Part shown: positions 37,384 to 49,284 of the stretch, piece by piece
Position numbering within the stretch: the stretch's first letter is position 1
Layout: every line of letters starts with the position of its first letter
Assembly (NCBI RefSeq): GCF_026212465.1
Contig: NC_080049.1
Span: forward strand, 16,065,209 to 16,129,208
Direction of reading: 5' to 3'
Source of the DNA: Amaranthus tricolor
Taxonomy: Eukaryota; Streptophyta; Magnoliopsida; Caryophyllales; Amaranthaceae
DNA: 64,000 bases
Position numbers and translations under genes: made by a program
Notes under the pieces: generated by a model
The model's input: only the letters and a program-made list of their open reading frames with translations
Database searches by the model: none
Told to the model about the DNA's origin: nothing

Positions 37384-38880
37384 TGAAGATTCAACTCTCT
37401 TAAATAATGATAAGGGGAATTTGAAGACTCAATTCTCTTAAATGATGATAATTCAAAATACATATTGATTAAACAAATAAATTAAGTAATAACATTTAGT
37501 TGTTTAAGTAAGTCTAAAATCATATTTGATATACATTTGATAAGTGATATATATATATTAAAGTTCGAAGATATTGGAATATGCTTAAAGAACTTAAGTT
37601 TATCTTAAAGTTGATTTTATAAGTCTTGAAATTCGTTTCAAAGTCTTGAAGATAATTACGCTTATAATCAGGTTAATTTCGTAATTATATTTGAAATATT
37701 TTAATACGTCATGGTTCATTAAAATTAACTTTAATATTATTTGAAAATAAGTTTGAATATTTCATTACACGTTTTGTTATTAAACGTTCAAATGTTTTAT
37801 ATTTAAACTTGAATTTAAATATGTGCTTAAATTAATTTGATGATTAAATATAGTACAAGGTACACATGTGTTGTTAAATATAGTGCACGACTATATTTGA
37901 TGTTAAATTAGTTGTTATGCAAATTATAGAGTTTTCTATTAATAAGATGATATTTGAATTAACACTTAAAATAGAAAATGACTATTTAAATTAATACTAA
38001 TAATAGAAATTAATTTGAATAATTAATTTAAACGTTGATAAATCTGGTTTGTGTTTAGTTTTCAATATCTTGTATGAGTACTAACGTGGCAGCATAGCAT
38101 TGGATATTAATGACAAATTACAGCACACAATGACGAAATTATTTTAGCTGTCAATACACGTCAGTTTGATGTTAAGCACAAGATCTTGAGGACAGGCGTA
38201 GAATGGCCAGTTCAACAGAAAATAACGGAAAGGAGCCTTCTTGTTATCCAAGATGTGTTGAGGCGTAACACTATATATATGAGGCTTCATTTCAGAATTA
38301 AGGATACATCTCTATGCACCTCTTCTTATAACTTTCTATCCTTAGAAATTCTCTAAGTGTTTAAGAGTTGTAATTCTTAGTTCATCTAACTCTTACATTT
38401 GTAATAGGCTTAAGAGTTTTAAAAAGAGTTAGATTAAGTTTAATACGCCTAACCAAGAATACTTTTCAAAGTGTTCAACTTGTCAATCTCTATTGTGAGA
38501 TTTGGGATTTGCTTTTATTAAAGGGACTTGTAATACGGTTCTTCATGGGGAAGAAGGTGGTGTGAGAAGATAGTGAGATCTTCTTGTTTGTATTTATGTC
38601 GGATTATTAAAAGGCGTTGAAATCCTACGGGTTGAAAGAGAACCCATAGGCGGGGAGTAGGTTGGTTAGAACCGAACCTCGTTAACATATCGTGTATTAT
38701 ACTTTAACGTTTATTTTCCACACATACGTTATTGATTACGAATTGACTTAAAACTGTTCCAGAAAATGTTTTTGACTGACTCCTCAAACTCTTGAGACAA
38801 GTTTCCAGACAAAATTTTAAATAGCCCAAGCTCTCTATTCACCCCTCTCTAGAGAGTATTCAACCTCCTATTAACTTTCA
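37384..38880 (+). mobile_element. Sirevirus-type 5' LTR
   Basis: This 1497-bp LTR begins TGAAGATTC and ends AACTTTCA, and is followed directly by a primer-binding site. It aligns end to end with the three array 3' LTRs, with scattered substitutions and small indels (a few percent by eye). The five bases before it (tatac, 37379-37383) are identical to the five bases after each array 3' LTR. A TATA-like stretch (ctatatatatgagg) lies at about 38271-38284. Confidence 0.93.
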
Positions 38881-38882
38881 AT

Positions 38883-38894
38883 TGGTATTAGAGC
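38883..38894 (+). other. Primer-binding site (initiator-tRNA-Met type)
   Basis: The sequence tggtattagagc sits two bases inside the 5' LTR end and matches the usual copia primer-binding site complementary to the 3' end of initiator tRNA-Met at all but one base. It fixes the LTR at 37384-38880 as the 5' LTR and the element orientation as plus. Confidence 0.85.
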
Positions 38895-38926
38895 TGAGTT
38901 TCACATAAAAAGAGTAATATCTTGTG

Positions 38927-40264
38927 ATGGATCCAATAGGAGAAGGGTTGTTTGATCAAGGACGTTCGTGCTCAAGATCACCTTTGTTTTGCGGTACAAA
39001 TTTCTCAAATTGGAAAACTTTGATGAAAATGTTCGTGATTGATCAAGATATGGAACTTTGGGAGATCATAACTAAAGGACCTAAGATACCCATGAAAAAG
39101 GACGCTCAAGGAAATGATGTACTAAAGTCTGAGTCCAAATATTCACAAACTGATTTAGAATGGGTTTCCAAAAATTATAGGGCAATGAATCAATTATGTA
39201 CTGGTTTGAATGGTACTAAGTTTAATCGAGTTTCTTCATTTACAAGTGCTAAAGAAATATGGGACAAGCTGGTTGTGACTTACGAAGGAACAAGTCAAGT
39301 GAAGGAAACAAAGATCAACATCCTTATGCATCAATATGAAATGTTTAAGATGAAAAAGGATGAGAATATAAATGAAATGTTTACTCGTTTTACTTTAATT
39401 ACTAACATTTTGAATTCTCTTGGCAAAACTTTTACTAATGCAGAAAAAGTCCAGAAAGTCTTGAGGTGTCTTCCAAGATCCAAATCGGGTCCAAAAGTCA
39501 CCGCCATTGAGGAAGCTCAAGACTTGAGAGTTCTATCACTTGACGATCTCCTTGGAAAACTCACAACTCATGAACTTACCCTACATAATGATGGAGAAAA
39601 TGATGTAATACCTTCCATGAAAAATCTTGCTTTAAAAGCTAAGAAACGTCATGAATCTTCAAGTGATGATGAAGAAAGCGATGATGAAGAAGGTCCATTT
39701 GCATTGATTACAAAAGGTCTTGAAGGGATTATGAAGATGCGAAAAAGATTTAAGAAATTTAAATCCAGAAATAAAGGTAAGTCTTCTAACTCTAATTCAA
39801 ACTTTAAGACTAACAAACTTGCTTTTTTTGAGTGTGGATCTACAAAACATATTGTAAAGGACTATCCTAAGAAGAAAAGGGAATCCTACAAAAAGAACAA
39901 GAAGAAACAAGCGATGGTTGCACCTTGGAGTGATTCTGAAGGATCATCCAAATATGAAAGTGAAGATGGACAAGCTCATGTATGTCTTATGGCTAATAAT
40001 GATAACAATGATGACTTAGATCAAAACCATAAAGAGGTACGTGACTATCTTAACACCTGCTCAAAAGATGAATTAGTTACAACTCTCCTTAATATGTTTC
40101 AAATTGAAAAGATTTTAAAAGATGAGAATGATACCTTAGAGGATAGAATACGTCATTATGCTGAAGATTGTGAAGAAATCTTAAATAAAAATGAATCGCT
40201 AAAGGCTGAAACAATTAAACTTGAAAAGATTGTCAAGATCTTGAAAGAACAGAATCTCAACTAG
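38927..40264 (+). pseudogene. Sirevirus gag (Ty1/copia), interrupted
   Basis: An ATG at 38927 opens a frame of 445 codons ending in TAG at 40262-40264. The N-terminal half is a copia gag of Sirevirus type (FCGTNFSNWKTLM near residues 22-34, later CLPRSKSGPKVTAIEEA). Residues around 300-320 hold a decayed zinc knuckle in which outer cysteines are replaced (FFECGST, KDYPKKK). The C-terminal part is acidic, then a predicted coiled coil. After the stop the same frame continues with coiled-coil sequence to 40549, where a CACTA element is inserted within a second CCHC knuckle, between its histidine and last cysteine. Gag would form the capsid of virus-like particles; this copy is not functional. 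Confidence 0.88.
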
Positions 40265-40561
40265 ACTAAAAAGCTTATTGACCTTAATAATGAGAACAAT
40301 GACCTTGAAGCCAGGCTCAAAACCATGAAACATGAGTCTGAGAAAAATCTACAAGCATTAACCAAACAAAATGAATCCAAAAATAAATTTGCTAAAATGC
40401 TTACATGTTAAAAACCATCTAGTGATAAACGTGGTATTGGTTATAATAATGTTAGACATAGCTATAAGAGTAAAACCACATTTGTGAAAAGTGCATATAA
40501 ATATAAACGTACACCTACTTGCACCTTTTGTTGCAAAGAAGGACATATTCACTAGTGGAAA

Positions 40562-40852
40562 AAAACGTATTTGCTGCTTATCATTTGCTGCGGTTTTTGT
40601 ATATACGCAGCAATAACTAGAAAAAAGAATTAGAAAAAAAAAGGAACCCTTAATTGCTGCGGTTTTGTGCCTCGACCGCAGCAAATACACATGTGCACCT
40701 TCAATTGCTGCGGTTTGTTTCATGCCCGCAGCAAATAAAGCTTGCAATTGCTCTGGTTCTTCACCACCCGCAGCAAATAACAAATAATCCTTAACCTTAA
40801 TTGATTCAGCAGCATTAATTGCTGCGGTTTATCCTATTGACCGCAGCAAATA
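40562..40852. repeat. Left subterminal palindrome cluster of the CACTA element
   Basis: Five successive hairpin-forming units share the pattern ttgctgcggttt, a loop of 6-14 bases, then ccgcagcaa. Subterminal arrays of this sort are where CACTA transposase binds in known elements. The right-end cluster at 43252-43465 uses the same stem. Confidence 0.85.
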
Positions 40853-42504
40853 GGGTTCATAATATAAAACCCTTAAGCTTCTGTTCTCTCGCCTTCCCTT
40901 AAGCTTCTGTTCTCTTCTTCATTCCTTCATTCCATTCCAGACGCACAAACCTTCGTTCCATTCTCGCTCCTTCGTTCATTAACTTCAAACGCCCAAACGA
41001 ACAACAGTAATTCCTTCATTCTCCTTCGTTCCATTCCAGATTTCGAACACAAAAACCCTTCGTTCCATTGTCCTTCGTTCATTCACATCTATTTGGAAAT
41101 TTTTAAGTTTGGGATGATCAACAAATTGGGATTTTGTGTTCTTTGAAAATCTTGACAGTTCGACTTTGTTTTTTTCTTCTTTTACTCCCATTCACATCTA
41201 ATGATTTTGGTGGAGGTTTCTGAATGACTTTTCTTCTGGTTTGTTTTACTTTTGCTTTTTGATGATATTTTTGTCGTTGAATTTGGCTTTTTGGTGTGTT
41301 GTTTGTTTATTGATGGATTAATGTTTGTATTTAGGGTTTGTGATTTTATTTGCTGAAGAAATCCACTTAACTCTGAAGAAATCAAGTATTTTTGCCTATT
41401 TAACTCCTTATGTTTAATTGATTGCTTGTTGTTTTATCGATGAATTATTGTTTACTTTATTTCCATTTCATTGTTTGATATTTGAGTTCGTGTTTAGGGC
41501 TTGTTATTCAGAAATTTGTTTTTGGTATTTTGGTTGAATTTTGTAGTGTATTTTTCAATTCTAGAGATAAAATTGAACTCCAGGCTTTTCCATGTATACT
41601 ATTGTTGCATCCACAGACCATGCAATTTATTCATATTTTTTGTTCCCAAAATGACTTTTTCTTTAGAAATTCATTTATGGGTGTTCCACACCCTAAATCA
41701 TGCAATTTCATTTGTATTTGTTGCTTTGAAATTGGGTTTTTCTTCCAAAATTCATTGATGGTTGATATCAATTAATACTAATCATGGGTTTCATTCTTGG
41801 TTGTTCTAGCCGTTATTCCATTCAATGCTTTGTAATTTTGTACATGATTTGTCGATTAATTTAGCCTACTAAAACCACTCGATAGAATCAAAATGAACAT
41901 GTATTTGGTATTGCTTGTGATGATGTTCATGAAGGATTTCACAATCTCTTAGGAATTTGGATGCTTGAGATTGAGATCATCCTCTATAGCTTGTAGATTT
42001 TCATAAGGGTGTAGAAATGATTGATCATCCAAATTGTTTGAGCATTTCTTATGTATGGGCTGGTACAATGCGAACTATGCAGGGGTCCAAGGCGTTCTCT
42101 GTGGTGGAGGCTCTTGGTATCGGATTTGCCCTAACTATACATTTCTAGGTACGTAGTGATTAATGAAATGTGAAAAGTTGTTTGGTTTCTTTAATTGTTA
42201 TTGATTCATAAAATTATTATCATAATCGATTTGTATGATGATTCTTGTTGTGGATGCTCACTAAATGACCTGATTTCTCTACATTTTTGTATTTCATGAT
42301 TCAATTCATCAATGCAATTGGCATTTTTGTTGGAATTGTAATTGCCTTGTGTCTTATAAGTTGCAACTGAATAATTGCTTTTTGTATTACATTGAATTTG
42401 AATTCAATACTCCCTTTTGTCTCTCCCAATATAGAATGTGGTTTGGGAAGTGAGATTTTCTCTTAATTGCTTATAATTTGGGTGTTAATTGTTTATATCT
42501 TCAG

Positions 42505-42573
42505 GTTACCCCCAAAGCACACTTTCAGTATGATCTTGGGCTTGACAACTTGGATTTTGTTGAAAATGTGATG
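42505..42573 (+). pseudogene. Captured exon resembling mitochondrial acyl carrier protein
   Basis: This 69-bp open stretch, bounded by an AG acceptor (tatcttcag) and a GT donor (gtaaaataac), encodes 23 residues beginning VTPKAHFQYDLGLDNLDF. This fits the helix-II region of mitochondrial acyl carrier proteins, where the phosphopantetheine serine sits in a D-S-L motif; here the serine is replaced by asparagine (D-N-L), so it could not carry the prosthetic group. It lies inside a CACTA element and is most simply a gene fragment picked up by the transposon with its intron borders. The family assignment rests on the motif alone over a short span. Confidence 0.65.
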
Positions 42574-42756
42574 GTAAAATAACTTATTACAAGTGAAACA
42601 GTACTGATATTGTTTGCTTTTACTACTTTTTACCATGGTAAAATAACATCCACTACTCCTATTTTATGATGTATGTTTAGTCCACAATATCAAATGAATG
42701 GAACCTAAGACACCAAATATCAATATCAAGAACTACAAGATTTTGACAACACAAAA

Positions 42757-43120
42757 CTCAGAGTGTTAAGATAGGTAGCTCTTCATTCTGAATACATGTG
42801 CAAGTCTTCTCTTCATCAGCAAAACAGCTGGTTGTGTGCATCTTCTGAAGCAAGTGATGATCAGTATATTTGGGCAACAACAGCAGCTTCCAGAAGGTTG
42901 TTTTATCTTTACAACAGCAACTTTGTCATGATTCGTGCTTCATGTCTATCAACGGTGTATATGCTGCCTCAATCAAGCTGTCAGTTTGTTGTAACAACCT
43001 TTGTATTCTATTATTTGTTTGTTATGATGCTTAGCTGTTAGTTATCTTATGCCTATATATGCATAGGTTCTTTTATACCTTCAGATTATATTTTCTTGAT
43101 TCAATAAATGAGAATACATT
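42757..43120 (+). mobile_element. Copia-LTR-like stretch inside the CACTA element
   Basis: The segment starts tgttaagatagg, has a gcctatatatgcatagg TATA-like core near 43050-43066, and continues into ttcaataaatgagaataca, the pattern of many plant copia LTR ends. I could not find matching target duplications, so its exact ends and its nature as a solo LTR are unproven. Confidence 0.3.
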
Positions 43121-43251
43121 TTTACTCTTCTAATCTCCTTTTCACTCTTTAGCATTTCTTTAGCACAGTTTGTAATTACTGCTTTTGATATGGTAAAATA
43201 ACAATATTATTGGATTATTATGAGTATAAAACGAAAAAAAAATAGAGTTAT

Positions 43252-43465
43252 TTGCTGCGGTCAGGGGCAAAACCGCAGCAAATAATGCACACTTATTTGC
43301 TGCGGTTTTGCCCCTGACCGCAGCAAATAACCCTCCTTATTTGCTGCGGTTTTTGCCCATGACCGCAGCAAATAATGCCCTTATTTGCTGCGGTTTTGAA
43401 CCGCAGCATTTAAAAAAGGACATTTGCTGCTATCACTATTGCTGGGGGCCAAAACCGCAGCAAAT
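43252..43465. repeat. Right subterminal palindrome cluster of the CACTA element
   Basis: Four or five units of ttgctgcggt...accgcagcaaat in both orientations, separated by short A/T-rich linkers, mirror the left cluster and precede the right terminal inverted repeat ending at 43507. Confidence 0.85.
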
Positions 43466-43510
43466 TATGGCAAAATAACCACAGCAAAAAACGTTTTTTC
43501 CACTAGTGAT

Positions 43511-44747
43511 TAGACTTGCATGTTCATACAGACGTAAGGAAAATAATATTATCAAGAATTCCTTTCCTCTTGAATTGCGTGGACAGATAAATCAAATATG
43601 GGTTCCTCAAGGGACAAGACCACCCAACATGGTCTATCCCGAATATGGTTCCAAATTTGTCACATGGATAGCCAAGTAAGGTTGAGAAAGGTTATTTTTT
43701 TTTGTTTTGTAGGATAAACAAAAGTGGATTCTAGATAGTGGATGCTCGAGGCATATGAGTGGTAAAATCTCTTTATTTACTAATATTAAGGAAAGATGCA
43801 ATGGCTGAATCACCCTAGGAGATGAAGGTAAATGCAAAATTTTAGGTGTTGGTAAAGTTGGTAAGAATCTATCTAAAACTATTGACAATGTTTATTTAGT
43901 TAAGGGTCTAAAATTTAATTTGCTAAGTGTGTCTCAACTATGTGATAAAGGTAATGAAGTAATATTTGATAAAGAAAAATGTGTTGTTAAAAATCCTAAT
44001 ACCGGAGATACTTTCAATACTGCCTTTAGAAATGATAATGTTTATGCTTTGCATACTAACGAAATTGCAGCTCAGAATTTCAAGTGCTTGAAAGCTATTA
44101 CAGATAATCCAAAACTATGGCATAGACGTCTTGGTCACATCAATACTCACACCATGCAGAAGTTGGTAAGTAAAGATCTAGTTAAGGGACTTCCAGCTCT
44201 TGACTATAAACAAAGTCCTAATTGTGACGCATGCATTAAAGGTAAACAAGTAAGAAGTTCATTCAAACCGAAGAAAATGGTAAGTACATCAAGACCATGT
44301 GAACTCTTACATATTGATTTATGTGGACCAATGCGTGTACGGAGCATAAGAGGTGAATCTTACATCTTAGTTACAGTTGATGATTATTCTAGATTTACAT
44401 GGGTTGATTTTTTGAAGGATAAAAGTGAAGCCTTGAAACCAATCTCAAGACGTTGTAAAGAGATGCATACTCAATTGAACCTTCCAATAGTCTCGACTAG
44501 AAGTGACCATGGGAGAGAGTTTGATCAACTAGGCATTGACTCCGTTTGTGAAAAATATGGAATAACCCATAACTTTTCAGCTCCTAGGACACCCCAACAA
44601 AATGGTGTGGTTGAAAGGAAAAATCGAACCTTAGAAGAAATGGCTAGGACAATGCTTATTGAAAATAGATTAGCTAAACACTATTGGGCCGAGGCTGTTA
44701 ACACAGCTAATTTTGTTTTATTCATAATAATGGTAAAGACAATTTAG
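43511..44747 (+). pseudogene. Sirevirus pol: protease and integrase part
   Basis: Downstream of the CACTA insertion the frame resumes with the end of gag and the aspartic protease motif WILDSGCSRH (near 43728-43757), with its catalytic DSG intact. A TGA at 43806-43808 interrupts it. From 43920 the frame is open for 275 codons: the integrase zinc-binding H-H-C-C block (WHRRLGHI, then CDAC), followed by the DDE core (IDLCGPM, SDHGREF, VVERKNR). Integrase inserts the element DNA into the host chromosome. At about 44718 an internal deletion of roughly 35 codons with a frameshift removes the segment after the DDE domain and ends the frame at 44747. The element cannot make a full polyprotein. Confidence 0.9.
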
Positions 44748-46698
44748 GTAAATTTGATGCTAGAAGTGATGAAGGTATATTTCTTGGATACTCACTAAAT
44801 AGTATAGCTTATCGAGTGTTGAACAAGCGTACATGTATAGTTGAAGAAAGTATACATGTTGTTTTTGATGAATCCGACAATGCAACTTTAAATGAAGGAT
44901 TTAAAGAGTTAAATCTTAATAAACACTTTAATGATTTGAGTGATGACGAACTGGATGTTAATGATATTAGTGCAATTAAAAGGAATAACATGCAGGATAC
45001 CGTACAAAATATTGATGATGAAGGAAAACAAATTGTAAACATTGAAGACTCATAGTCTGATCTTGAGACCCAATCTCAACATCCTCCAGAAAACATTATA
45101 AGTGATCCATACAAAGGTACGCAAACTCGATCCTCTCTTAAGAATCTATGTGCATTTTCTGCTTTTGTTTCTTTTGTAGAACCAAAGGATGTTAAAGAAG
45201 CATTACAAGAACCAGAGTGGATCATTGCAATGCAAAATGAATTAAATGAATTCAAAAGGAACAAAGTTTGGGATCTAGTTGAAAGACCTCCAGATCGTAC
45301 TATCATTGGAACTAGATAGGTCTTTCGTAATAAACTCAATGAGGATGGAGACATTGTAAGGAATAAAGCAAGGCTGGTAGCTCAAGGCTATAATCAAGAA
45401 GAAGGTATAGATTATGATGAAACTTTCGCACCAGTTGCAAGGTTAGAATCTATTCGTATTATGCTTGCTTTTGCTTCATACATGAATATTAAACTATATC
45501 AAATGGATGTTAAATGTGCTTTCTTGAATGGATACTTGCAAGAGGAAGTATATGTTAAACAACCACCTGGCTTTGAAAATTCTGATCTACCTAATCATGT
45601 GTTCAAACTAAATAAAACGATATATGGCTTGAAACAAGCTCCAAGAGCTTGGTATGACAGATTTAGCTCACATCTACTTGAAAATGAATTTCAACGCGGT
45701 AAAATTGATAAAATACTTTTCATTAAAACTTAAGGAAAAGATATTCTAGTTGTTCAAGTATATGTTGATGATATATTGTTTGGAGCTACTAATGATTCTT
45801 TGTGCAAGGAATTTTCTGAGATTATGTGTAAGGAATTTGAAATGAGCATGATGGGAGACTTAACATTCTTTCTTGGACTACAAATAAAGCAAAAGAAAGA
45901 TGGCATATTTATTTGTCAAAGTAAATATGTTAAAGATTTGTTAAAGAAGTACAATATGGATCAATGTAAAAACGTTAATACGCCTATGAGTGCAACACTA
46001 AGTCTAGACCAAGATATAAATGGTAAGAGTGTTGATCAAAAGACTTATAGAGGTATGATTGGTTCTTTATTGTATTTAACTGCTAGTCGTCCTGATATCA
46101 TGTTTAGTGTTTGCTTATGTGCTAGTTTTCAAGCTAACCCAAAAGAATCTCACTTAACAGCAGTTAAGAGAATCTTTAGATATTTATATGGGACTAAAGA
46201 CTTCGGTCTGTGGTACCCTAGTTGTGGAAATTTTAGTTTGATTGGTTTTTCAGATGCTGATTATGCTGGATACAAGGTTGATAGAAAAAGCACCTCAGGA
46301 TCGTGTCAATTCTTAGGAAATTCACTAATCTCATGGTATTCTAAAAGCAAAATTCAGTTGCTTTATCTACAGCTGAAGCTGAATACATAGCTGCAGGTGC
46401 ATGTTGCTCTCAAATTTTATGGATTGCTTAACAACTTCGAGATCTTGGAATTGATTTCAAAGGTATACCAATAAAGTGTGATAATACAAGGGCAATTTTT
46501 ATTATTAAGAATCCTGTACAACATTCACGTACAAAACACATTGAGGTACGTCACCATTTTATAAGAGATCATGTTGAAAAAGGTCATATTTCTTTATCCT
46601 TTATATCTACTGAAAATCAGTTAGCGGATATATTTACAAAAGCTTTAAGTGCTGATCGTTTTGCTTATATACGTATGGAACTTGGCATTGCTAAATGA
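44748..46698 (+). pseudogene. Sirevirus pol: integrase C-terminus, reverse transcriptase, RNase H
   Basis: A different frame continues the polyprotein with the integrase C-terminal GKFDARSDEGIFLGY motif, an acidic linker and the copia reverse transcriptase ([42 protein letters not shown]). The catalytic YVDDILFG box at about 45761-45784 is present. In-frame stops occur at 45053, 45317 and 45731. The RNase H domain follows (SDADYAG, then TAEAEY, then LADIFTKAL) with a one-base deletion near 46345 and a further stop, ending at TGA 46696-46698. The enzyme would copy the element RNA to DNA; this copy is dead. Just after it the Sirevirus sequence stops at 46763 without an env-like ORF or 3' LTR. 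Confidence 0.92.
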
Positions 46699-46763
46699 TG
46701 TTGCATGAATTAAAGGGGAGTAATGACAAAGAGTAAAATGGTTAGATATTAAACGTTAATTGT

Positions 46764-47078
46764 TACTCCTACAAATAATCGTCCACGAACAAGTGAGTCA
46801 AGTCTTCAGAGGCAATATGTGTTATCACCTCCAAGTAGTGACTACGGCGATGATGATAGTGATGGTGATGGTGATGGTGATGGTGATGGTAATGGTGATG
46901 GTGATCATGGAGGCGGATGCAATTACTATGAGTGTCTTATCATTGTGAAGAACATAGCGGTGGATTCCGCATCTAACCTGTAGTTGGTGAAGAACAATAT
47001 CATCAAACATTTAAAGGGCAGATTAGGAGAACGCCGACGCGATATTCACATGATTTTGTAGATGATTATAATTCACTG
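46764..47078 (+). pseudogene. hAT transposase remnant, copy B (left part)
   Basis: This stretch repeats 36472-36786 of hAT remnant A, starting at tactcctaca, where the Sirevirus pol flank ends. Substitutions and a different microsatellite length separate it from copy A. It stops at the insertion of the copia element at 47079 and resumes at 49952-49989. The junction with Sirevirus sequence is abrupt and has no transposon hallmark, so it is probably a recombination breakpoint. Confidence 0.75.
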
Positions 47079-47740
47079 TGTTATGAATGGTGTGACTTGA
47101 GTGCACATTTGGTGTGTGCATTCATGTGTGACTCTTGGGTTTGGAATCCAATGAGTATGTTAATGTAGGTGTATTAAGTTGAGTCTTGAAGATTGTGATT
47201 TATGATGGCGATTAAAAGTATGGATTAATGAGGTAATGAAGTATGAGTTATTCATTGGAGTTAAGGGACTTAATGAAGAAGTGCAAAGGTTTAATTCTTG
47301 ATGCTTCTAGGATGTTGTTTTTGACTCTTCAAGTACTTGGGGATGTTTCATTATCATTTATTCATAGTTTTAATGTACTTAATGTTACTTAGTGAGATCT
47401 CTTTTATAAATAGAGAGCTCTCATTCACACATAAAGAATCATCCACAAAAATACACCCCAAGCCAAACACTAGTCTATATCTCTTCTCTATTGTAATTCT
47501 CCATATTTGAGAGTTCTTTGAACTCCTTTGATAATATAAGAGATACTACATACCGGAGGACGTAGCCTAAGTTGGGTGAACCTCGTTAAATGTTTGTGTC
47601 GTTTTATTGCATTACTTTCTCCTACAAACATCGATATCATTGATAGCTTAATTTGTTTGTCACAAAACCTCATACTTTCGATCTTGGCAATATTGGAGTT
47701 TGAAACACATTGTTCGAACTTTAATATAGCATCGTTTTCA
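47079..47740 (+). repeat. 5' LTR of the gag-only copia element
   Basis: A TATA box (ttttataaatagagag, about 47402-47417) lies about 320 bp before the LTR end and would drive element transcription. The LTR is equal in length to its partner, with a handful of substitutions by eye. Confidence 0.93.
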
Positions 47741-47796
47741 ATTAGTATCATAGCCAAGTTGTTGTTATCGTGTTTTAGAGGTCATATTGGTGCGAC

Positions 47797-48777
47797 ATGG
47801 CTACAATGGAACTTGATATTGAGAAGTATGATAGGAGTGTGAACTTTGGTTTATAGCAAGTCAAAATGAAAGCAATTTCGATACAAAATGGAGTTCATAA
47901 AGCACTAGATGGTGTGGAGAAGAAACCCGAAGGCATAAGTGAGGCGAAATGGGAAGAAATGGATGCGAAGGATCTTTCCGCCATACAACTTTGTCTCTCT
48001 AATGAAGTTTTGAGAGAAGTTGTAAATGAGGAAACTTCAAAAGGCAATTGGGAAAAATTGGAATCACTCTATATGGAAAAGAGTGTTACAAATCGACTTT
48101 TGTTAAAGAGTCGTTTGTATGATCTCAGATTGCAAGAAGGGAAGCCCATGAAACCGCACCTTGATGAATTTTACTCAATAATTATGGATTTGCAAAATAT
48201 TGATGTAAAAGTGGATGATCAGGATTTGGCTATTCTATTGTTAGTTTCACTACCGCCTTCATATAAGCATTTTAGGGAAACCTTGTTATATGGAAGAGAC
48301 ACCTTGAGTAGTGAGGATGTTAGAAAGGCCTTGACTCAAAAAGACCTTATTGATTCTCAATTTGCTCAAAAGGAGTCTATAGTTTCCACTGATGCTTTAA
48401 TTGTTAAAGAGTCAAGTAGGAACAAAAGGAGCATGACTTGCAACTTTTGTAAGAAGAAAGGCCACCTTAAGAAAGAATGTTGGAAATTAAAAGCCAAACA
48501 ATCCGATGAAAGCAAGTCCACAAAAGCTATCTCCGCCGAAGCTAGCTATGTTGAAGGTGAAGAATATGATGTTGGTGCTCTTGTTGTTACTAGTGAATAT
48601 AAGGGTGGTGATTCTTGGATTTTGGATTCGAGATGTTCGAGACACATAAATTTTAACTCTAGTTTCTTCTCAACTTATCAAAAGGTTGATGGAAGAAAAG
48701 TCACTATGGGCAATGAGGCTAGTTGTCCGATAGTTGGTGTTGGAGATGTTAAAATTATCATTTTAATGGTGTTGTAA
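47797..48777 (+). pseudogene. Copia gag and start of protease in the gag-only element
   Basis: The frame starts at ATG 47797. A TAG at 47854-47856 falls where the family has a conserved tryptophan (FGLW), so translation would stop after 19 codons; the next methionine is at 47866. Downstream are the copia gag domain (LSNEVLREV, LHxLDEFYSII region, LLVSLPPSY) and a CCHC zinc knuckle CNFCKKKGHLKKEC at about residue 210. A protease-like WILDSRCSRHI follows, in which the catalytic Gly of DSG is replaced by Arg. The frame ends at 48777, and a shifted continuation (48783-49106) has the LHVPGMNRNLISL block that follows protease in copia polyproteins. Confidence 0.88.
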
Positions 48778-49284
48778 GAACATTGACAGGAGTCCTTCAT
48801 GTTCCAGGTATGAATAGAAACTTAATTTCCCTTAGTATTTTGGATAAAGAAGGTTTTAGGTGCATTGGTGAAGGTGGAGTTTTGAAGGTTGACAAGGGTC
48901 CTAATTTTTTCTTGAAAGGATCCATTAATGATGACTTGTTTTTGCTTGTGGGTTCAACTTTAATTAGTTCAGCTTGTGTTTCCACTACTTCAACCGAGCA
49001 TGAAATGAAAATAATGCTGATACTTCTTTTAGAAATGAAAAGTTTGAGAATAGTTCCAACATACCCCAATGAGTCCATGGGATGTATGGACTTGATTGGT
49101 AATTAAAGTTCATACTCTTGTGAGCCCTTTGCGGGCGTTTTTAATGCATGTGCTATGTTTATGCACATGTGTTTTTTTTTTTGTTTTTTAGTTTTTGAGT
49201 ATGATGTTGTGTAAACTGTTATATTATGTTGGAGTGAATTAGAGAATTCCATTGACTTAGGTGAACTCAAGTCAAGGTGGAGAT

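Larger units (their letters stand above)
40550..43507. mobile_element. Non-autonomous CACTA element with captured gene fragment
   Basis: The 2958-bp element has terminal inverted repeats starting CACTAGTGGAAAAAAACGT (left) mirrored by acgttttttccactagtg (right), and is flanked by a 3-bp target duplication att (40547-40549 and 43508-43510), as for En/Spm-CACTA transposons. Both ends carry clusters of subterminal palindromes built from ttgctgcggtttt...ccgcagcaa. No transposase is visible. The interior carries a fragment resembling an exon of mitochondrial acyl carrier protein (42505-42573) and a copia-LTR-like stretch (about 42757-43120). Its insertion splits the Sirevirus gag frame. Confidence 0.9.

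Noticed and set aside
40985..41385. Minus-strand frames in the CACTA left interior
   Set aside because: Low-complexity Ser/Lys/Asn-rich frames without motifs; the plus strand here looks like a UTR or intron of captured DNA.
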